NCBI GenBank assembly: GCA_041477815.1
Contig: JBGOUV010000119.1
Coordinates: 1-16,430, forward strand
DNA length: 16,430 nucleotides
Reading direction: 5' to 3'
Origin: JBGOUV01 sp041477815
GTDB taxonomy: Bacteria; Acidobacteriota; Terriglobia; Bryobacterales; JACQDG01
The translations under genes and the position numbers were made by a program. Below the pieces are notes generated by a model. That model made no database searches and was not told the origin of the DNA. It saw only the letters and a program-made list of their open reading frames with translations. Positions 15,081-16,430 of this stretch are shown piece by piece. Every line of letters begins with the position of its first letter. Position 1 is the stretch's first letter.

Positions 15081-15755
15081 CGAGAACTTGTAGCCCAGGC
15101 CCCGGACCGTGAGCAGGAACTGCGGATTCTTAGGGTTGTCCTCTAATTTCTGGCGGAGCCACGCCATATGCACGTCCACAGTGCGGGTGGACAGGTTGGG
15201 CTGGTAGCCCCAGACGTCCCGCAGAAGCTGCTCACGCGAGATCATGGCGCCGCAGTGTTCGATGAGGTAGCGGAGTAGCTGGAACTCCCGGGCCGAGAGA
15301 GAAACGGGTTGCCCCTCCCGCGTGACCTCGGCGGAACGGAAATCAACGCGCACACTGCCGAACGCCGCCACCGGGGAGGCCGACGGGCCGGCGCGCCGGA
15401 GGAGAGCTTGCAGGCGGGCCAGCAACTCGGCCATGTCGAAGGGCTTGACCACGTAATCGTCGGCGCCGAACTGGAGGCCCGCGACGCGGTCGGTCACCTG
15501 GCCTCGGGCGGTAAGCATCAGGATGGGGGTGGAGACGCCGGCCTGGCGGAGCTGGCGGCAGACCTCGAAGCCGCTCCGTCCGGGGAGCATGACGTCCAGG
15601 AGGATCAGGTCGTAGTAGGGGGGAGTTGAGGCGCGCCGGAAGCCTTCGTCGCCGTCGGCGGCGCTGTCGACGTCGTAGCCCTCGGCCTGGAGGCGGTCAG
15701 TGAGGGTCATGACGAGGGCGGGCTCGTCCTCAACCAAGAGAAGGCGTCGTTTCAT
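15075..15755 (-). CDS. OmpR/PhoB-family response regulator
   Basis: A 226-residue two-component transcription regulator. The receiver domain (1-120) has the acidic pocket E9-D10, phospho-acceptor D54 in LILLDVMLPG, switch residue T82 and invariant K104 in DDYVVKPF. The C-terminal winged helix (about 128-225) shows the family pattern LSAREFQLLRYLIEH, SREQLLRDVWGY, RTVDVHMAWLRQKLE and VRGLGYKF. It binds DNA when phosphorylated by its partner kinase, whose gene lies directly upstream and overlaps this gene's start by 26 nt. The ATG at 15755 has no Shine-Dalgarno (the stretch before it reads TCCTTTCC), so expression probably depends on coupling to the kinase gene. It converges on the efflux operon; control of that operon, or of the MFS operon, is plausible but no binding-site repeats were recognised. 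Confidence 0.92.
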   Translation of the reverse strand: MKRRLLLVEDEPALVMTLTDRLQAEGYDVDSAADGDEGFRRASTPPYYDLILLDVMLPGRSGFEVCRQLRQAGVSTPILMLTARGQVTDRVAGLQFGADDYVVKPFDMAELLARLQALLRRAGPSASPVAAFGSVRVDFRSAEVTREGQPVSLSAREFQLLRYLIEHCGAMISREQLLRDVWGYQPNLSTRTVDVHMAWLRQKLEDNPKNPQFLLTVRGLGYKFSG

Positions 15756-16430
15756 GGAAAGGAGCCAGGGGCAGGGTCACGGTGAAACAGGCGCCCTGGC
15801 CGGGGGTGCTGCGGACCGTGACCGCGCCGCCATGGGCTTCCATAATACGCTGGACGAGGCTGAGGCCCAAGCCGGTTCCACGGATCTGCGAGGCGATGGC
15901 GCGGCGGCCTCGATAGAAGGGCTCGAAGATGCGGGGCAGGTCGGCGGGGTCGATGCCGGGGCCGCGATCGGTGACGGAAACTTCGACCGAGTCCGGGAGA
16001 AGTTGGGCGCGGACGCCCACCCAGTGGCCGTCAGTGCCGTACTTGCAGGCGTTGAGAAGGAGATTCTGGAGACAGTGGGAGAGGGTGGTGGGGTCGGCCA
16101 GAACGGGAGGGAGGTCGGGCGGGATATCCACCTCCAGGCGGCAGCCGGCTTCGCGGGTGGCGGTGTCGCAGGCGGCCAGGGCGCGCTCGACGACGGCGGA
16201 GACGGGGACGGGTTCAAGCTGGAGGTTGAGGCGGCCGGACTCGGCGCCGGCGAAGGTGAGTACTTGCTGGACCATGTCGGCGAGACGGCGGCCCTCCTTG
16301 CGGATGGCGGCGCCGTAGCGTTGGGCCTGCTCGGGGGTGGTGACCAGGCCGTCGGCGAGGTTGTCGGCGGCGGAGGAGATCACGGCAAGCGGCGTGCGGA
16401 TCTCGTGAGAGACCCCGGCCACGAACTCCA
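15730..16430 (-). CDS. Sensor histidine kinase, C-terminal catalytic part (N-terminus outside the window)
   Basis: The frame enters from the right edge reading EFVAGVSHEIRTPL, so the N-terminal sensor and membrane region lies off-window; the GTG at 16422 is an internal valine, not a start. Visible parts are the HisKA dimerisation domain with phospho-accepting His (codon 16405-16407) in the H-box, and the HATPase_c domain with N-box LLLNACKYG, G1 box DRGPGI, F-box IFEPFYRG and G2 box GTGLGLSLVQRIMEAHGG. All catalytic boxes are intact. It autophosphorylates and passes phosphate to the response regulator encoded just downstream, whose ATG lies inside the last 26 nt of this gene. The H-box SHEIRTPL and the OmpR partner fit the common EnvZ/PhoR-like group. 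The signal sensed cannot be judged without the N-terminus. Confidence 0.93.
   Translation of the reverse strand, partial: EFVAGVSHEIRTPLAVISSAADNLADGLVTTPEQAQRYGAAIRKEGRRLADMVQQVLTFAGAESGRLNLQLEPVPVSAVVERALAACDTATREAGCRLEVDIPPDLPPVLADPTTLSHCLQNLLLNACKYGTDGHWVGVRAQLLPDSVEVSVTDRGPGIDPADLPRIFEPFYRGRRAIASQIRGTGLGLSLVQRIMEAHGGAVTVRSTPGQGACFTVTLPLAPFHETTPSLG

Noticed and set aside
1..16430. Defence island, CRISPR, prophage, toxin-antitoxin or biosynthetic cluster
   Set aside because: Every sizeable gene belongs to a known housekeeping or accessory family (pilus, peptidase, kinase, sugar-acid use, efflux, two-component), and no repeat-spacer array, integrase, recombinase or small paired genes are present.

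Overview
The window is GC-rich DNA (roughly two thirds G+C by eye) packed with protein genes and carrying no RNA genes, CRISPR array, transposase or prophage genes. It reads like an ordinary chromosomal stretch of an acidobacterium, most likely of the Solibacter/Bryobacter type. That placement is an inference from the mix of families: a Ser/Thr kinase fused through one membrane span to a long PD40 beta-propeller, a large M14 peptidase, a Tat-exported sugar-acid TIM barrel beside a hexuronate-type MFS carrier, Tad pilus genes and RND efflux. There is no rRNA or other taxonomic marker to confirm it.

Layout from left to right. (1) 2-1691, plus strand: the 3' part of tadB and a complete tadC, the two inner-membrane platform proteins of a Tad/Flp pilus or type II-like secretion machine; the rest of the cluster must lie to the left. 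The 112-bp gap between them is filled by an imperfect inverted repeat that also carries or touches the tadC ribosome binding site. (2) 1745-6948, plus strand: a secreted M14-type metallopeptidase and a receptor-like Ser/Thr kinase, joined by a TGATG stop/start overlap and so probably translationally coupled. (3) 6949-7149: a 201-bp gap with no convincing gene between convergent units. (4) 7150-9446, minus strand: an MFS carrier of the anion:cation symporter type followed by a mannonate-dehydratase-like TIM barrel with a Tat signal, probably one sugar-acid operon. (5) 9447-9506: a 60-bp divergent promoter region. (6) 9507-15069, plus strand: a complete tripartite efflux operon (outer-membrane channel, periplasmic adaptor, RND pump) joined by two 4-nt start/stop overlaps. 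(7) 15075-16430, minus strand: a two-component system, with the histidine kinase (cut by the window edge) overlapping its OmpR-type response regulator by 26 nt. It converges on the efflux operon with only 5 bp between stop codons and is a plausible, unproven regulator of it.

No new multi-gene system is evident. The points most worth following are the dyad element inside the tad operon, the coupled peptidase/propeller-kinase pair, the apparently exported mannonate-dehydratase homologue, and a change of G-versus-C strand bias across the window that does not follow gene direction.
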